In this document: positions 6,690 through 7,502 of the stretch, one piece after another
Numbering within the stretch: the first letter of the stretch is position 1
How the letters are laid out: each line of letters starts with the position of its first letter
Assembly: GCA_023263015.1 (NCBI GenBank)
Contig: JALQXV010000001.1
Span: 1-7,502 of the forward strand
Direction: 5' to 3'
Source of the DNA: Candidatus Saccharimonadia bacterium
GTDB lineage: Bacteria; Patescibacteriota; Saccharimonadia; Saccharimonadales; 2-12-FULL-41-12
Length of the DNA stretch: 7,502 nt
Notes under the pieces: model-generated
What the model saw: the letters and a program-made list of their open reading frames with translations, nothing else
What the model was told of the DNA's origin: nothing
Databases searched by the model: none
Program-made: the position numbers and the translations under genes

Positions 6690-7248
6690 TAACTTCTGTC
6701 GGCTTAGCAACGGCTGCCGCTTCAGACTCTTCAACTTCGAAGAATTCGCGTTCTTTAAAGCCAAGCGCACCTGCAAAAATAATGTTAGGGAATGTCTTGA
6801 TTTTAATGTTTAGATCACGTGCTGCACCGTTGTAAAAGCGACGTGCGGCTTGAATCTTATCTTCGGTATCAACAAGTTCATCTTGAAGTGCACGAAAGTT
6901 TGCATCTGCCTTTAGATCTGGGTAGCTTTCACTGACAGCAAAAAGGCTTTTAAGTGTGTCAGAGAAGGCGTTTTCAGCCCTAGCCTGTTCAGCTGGACCG
7001 CCGGTAGCGTTGATGGCATTAGCGCGAGCTTGCGTGACACTATCGAGTGTTTCACGTTCGTGTGTAGCGTAACCCTTAACAGTGTTAATGAGGTTAGGAA
7101 TCAGGTCGTAACGACGCTTTAGCTGTACGCTAATATCGCTCCACGCTTCTTCTACTCGAACTTTACTTTTAACTAGGCTGTTGTAAATCACAATTCCTAC
7201 GATGAGTAGAAGGACGACAACACCAAGCGCAATCAATAAACCAATCAT
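6682..7248 (-). CDS. lemA: LemA family membrane protein
   Basis: LemA proteins are small, anchored by one N-terminal helix, with a helical-bundle domain; their biochemical role is not settled, but their genes often accompany htpX. The 188 residues are typical in length. A hydrophobic helix runs from about 2 to 26, followed by the family hallmarks YNSLV (22-26), VEEAWSDISVQLKRR (32-46), YDLIPNLINTVKGYA (47-61) and HERETL (63-68). Further on are SESYPDLKA (106-114), ANFRALQDEL (116-125), the RRFYNGAARDLN motif (136-147), FP (153-154) and a GALGF (160-164) near the end. The acidic, Ala-rich tail is short. Start choice is supported by AAGGA seven bases upstream of the ATG. It lies 65 bases after purF, with its own probable promoter, and 36 bases before htpX. 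Confidence 0.97.
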   Translation of the reverse strand: MIGLLIALGVVVLLLIVGIVIYNSLVKSKVRVEEAWSDISVQLKRRYDLIPNLINTVKGYATHERETLDSVTQARANAINATGGPAEQARAENAFSDTLKSLFAVSESYPDLKADANFRALQDELVDTEDKIQAARRFYNGAARDLNIKIKTFPNIIFAGALGFKEREFFEVEESEAAAVAKPTEVKF

Positions 7249-7260
7249 TTTTTCTTCCTT

Positions 7261-7272
7261 GTTACTAGTAAC
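7261..7272. repeat. Perfect 12-bp palindrome in the lemA leader
   Basis: GTTACTAGTAAC is fully self-complementary. It starts four bases downstream of the TATACT hexamer and ends directly at the AAGGAAG ribosome site, so it would cover the transcription start. That placement fits an operator bound by a dimeric repressor, though 12 bp in an AT-rich gap can arise by chance. Confidence 0.4.
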
Positions 7273-7276
7273 TATT

Positions 7277-7282
7277 AGTATA
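7277..7282 (-). promoter_or_regulatory. Candidate -10 hexamer (TATACT) for lemA
   Basis: TATACT matches five of six -10 positions, within an AT-rich run in the 65-base purF-lemA gap. Transcription would begin near 7270, giving a leader of about 22 bases with an AAGGAAG ribosome site at 7260-7254. The -35 region is poor (ACGTAT at 17-base spacing, or TTACGT at 19). Confidence 0.4.
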
Positions 7283-7313
7283 TACCAAATTCGGTCTTGA
7301 TACGTAACTTTAG

Positions 7314-7502
7314 TTAGTCCATATATTCAGTACTGACCGGTGAAACAATTTCACTCTTGCGATGGCCAATACCAATTGGATACTCACCAGTGAAGCACGA
7401 GAGATTGAATTTACTAGCCGGCAGTCCAGTAGCCTCTACTAGCCCGCTAACCGATAGAAAGCCTAAGTAGTCAGCCTTAATTTTTTCTCTCATTTGTTCA
7501 AC
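7314..7502 (-). CDS. purF: Amidophosphoribosyltransferase (PurF), C-terminal 62 residues only
   Basis: PurF makes 5-phosphoribosylamine from PRPP and glutamine, the first committed step of purine synthesis. Only the C-terminus is in the window; the glutaminase and PRPP-binding domains lie beyond position 7502. The visible residues match the conserved PurF tail: KADYLGFLSVSGLVEATGL, where PurF proteins have a DSL-[GA]-[FY]-LS-x-x-GL pattern, followed by the typical S-CFTGEYP motif and a variable tail ending STEYMD. The stop is TAA at 7316-7314. The length after CFTGEYP (about 24 residues) is normal. The match rests on a short stretch, but the CFTGEYP signature is specific. Confidence 0.85.
   Translation of the reverse strand, partial: VEQMREKIKADYLGFLSVSGLVEATGLPASKFNLSCFTGEYPIGIGHRKSEIVSPVSTEYMD

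Overview
The window looks like a compact, one-strand stretch of a small bacterial genome. It is most likely a member of the Candidate Phyla Radiation (Patescibacteria), and Saccharibacteria (TM7) is my best guess. The reasons are family resemblance of the HtpX, LigA and membrane proteins, moderate GC, very tight packing with 4-11 nt gene overlaps, TGA used as a normal stop, and a membrane-anchored MurF-like ligase. The lineage is inferred, because no rRNA or ribosomal protein gene is present.

Everything is on the minus strand, so transcription runs from high to low coordinates. In that order the window holds: the last 62 residues of PurF (7314-7502); lemA (6682-7248) and htpX (5776-6645), a familiar membrane-stress pair; a polytopic membrane protein of unknown function (4848-5786) that overlaps htpX by 11 nt and ligA by 4 nt; the NAD+-dependent DNA ligase ligA (2845-4851); a tRNA-Ala(GGC) gene with encoded CCA (2705-2781); a single-pass membrane protein with a large outer domain, function unknown (1721-2680); an alpha/beta hydrolase (963-1715); and a membrane-anchored Mur ligase, overlapping the hydrolase by 4 nt and cut by the window edge (1-966).

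The layout suggests two translationally coupled groups: (lemA)-htpX-membrane protein-ligA upstream of the tRNA, and outer protein-hydrolase-Mur ligase downstream of it. The second group is probably devoted to the cell envelope. There is no gene-free stretch longer than about 65 nt, and no mobile element, CRISPR array, long repeat or convincing intrinsic terminator.

The most unusual signals are in detail rather than in gene content. The tRNA-Ala carries A19 and T56 in place of the near-universal G19 and C56, a compensated change of the elbow tertiary pair. The Mur ligase has two transmembrane helices where MurF normally has its substrate-binding domain. LigA lacks the tyrosine of its NMN-binding domain. 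The lemA leader has a perfect 12-bp palindrome over its probable transcription start.
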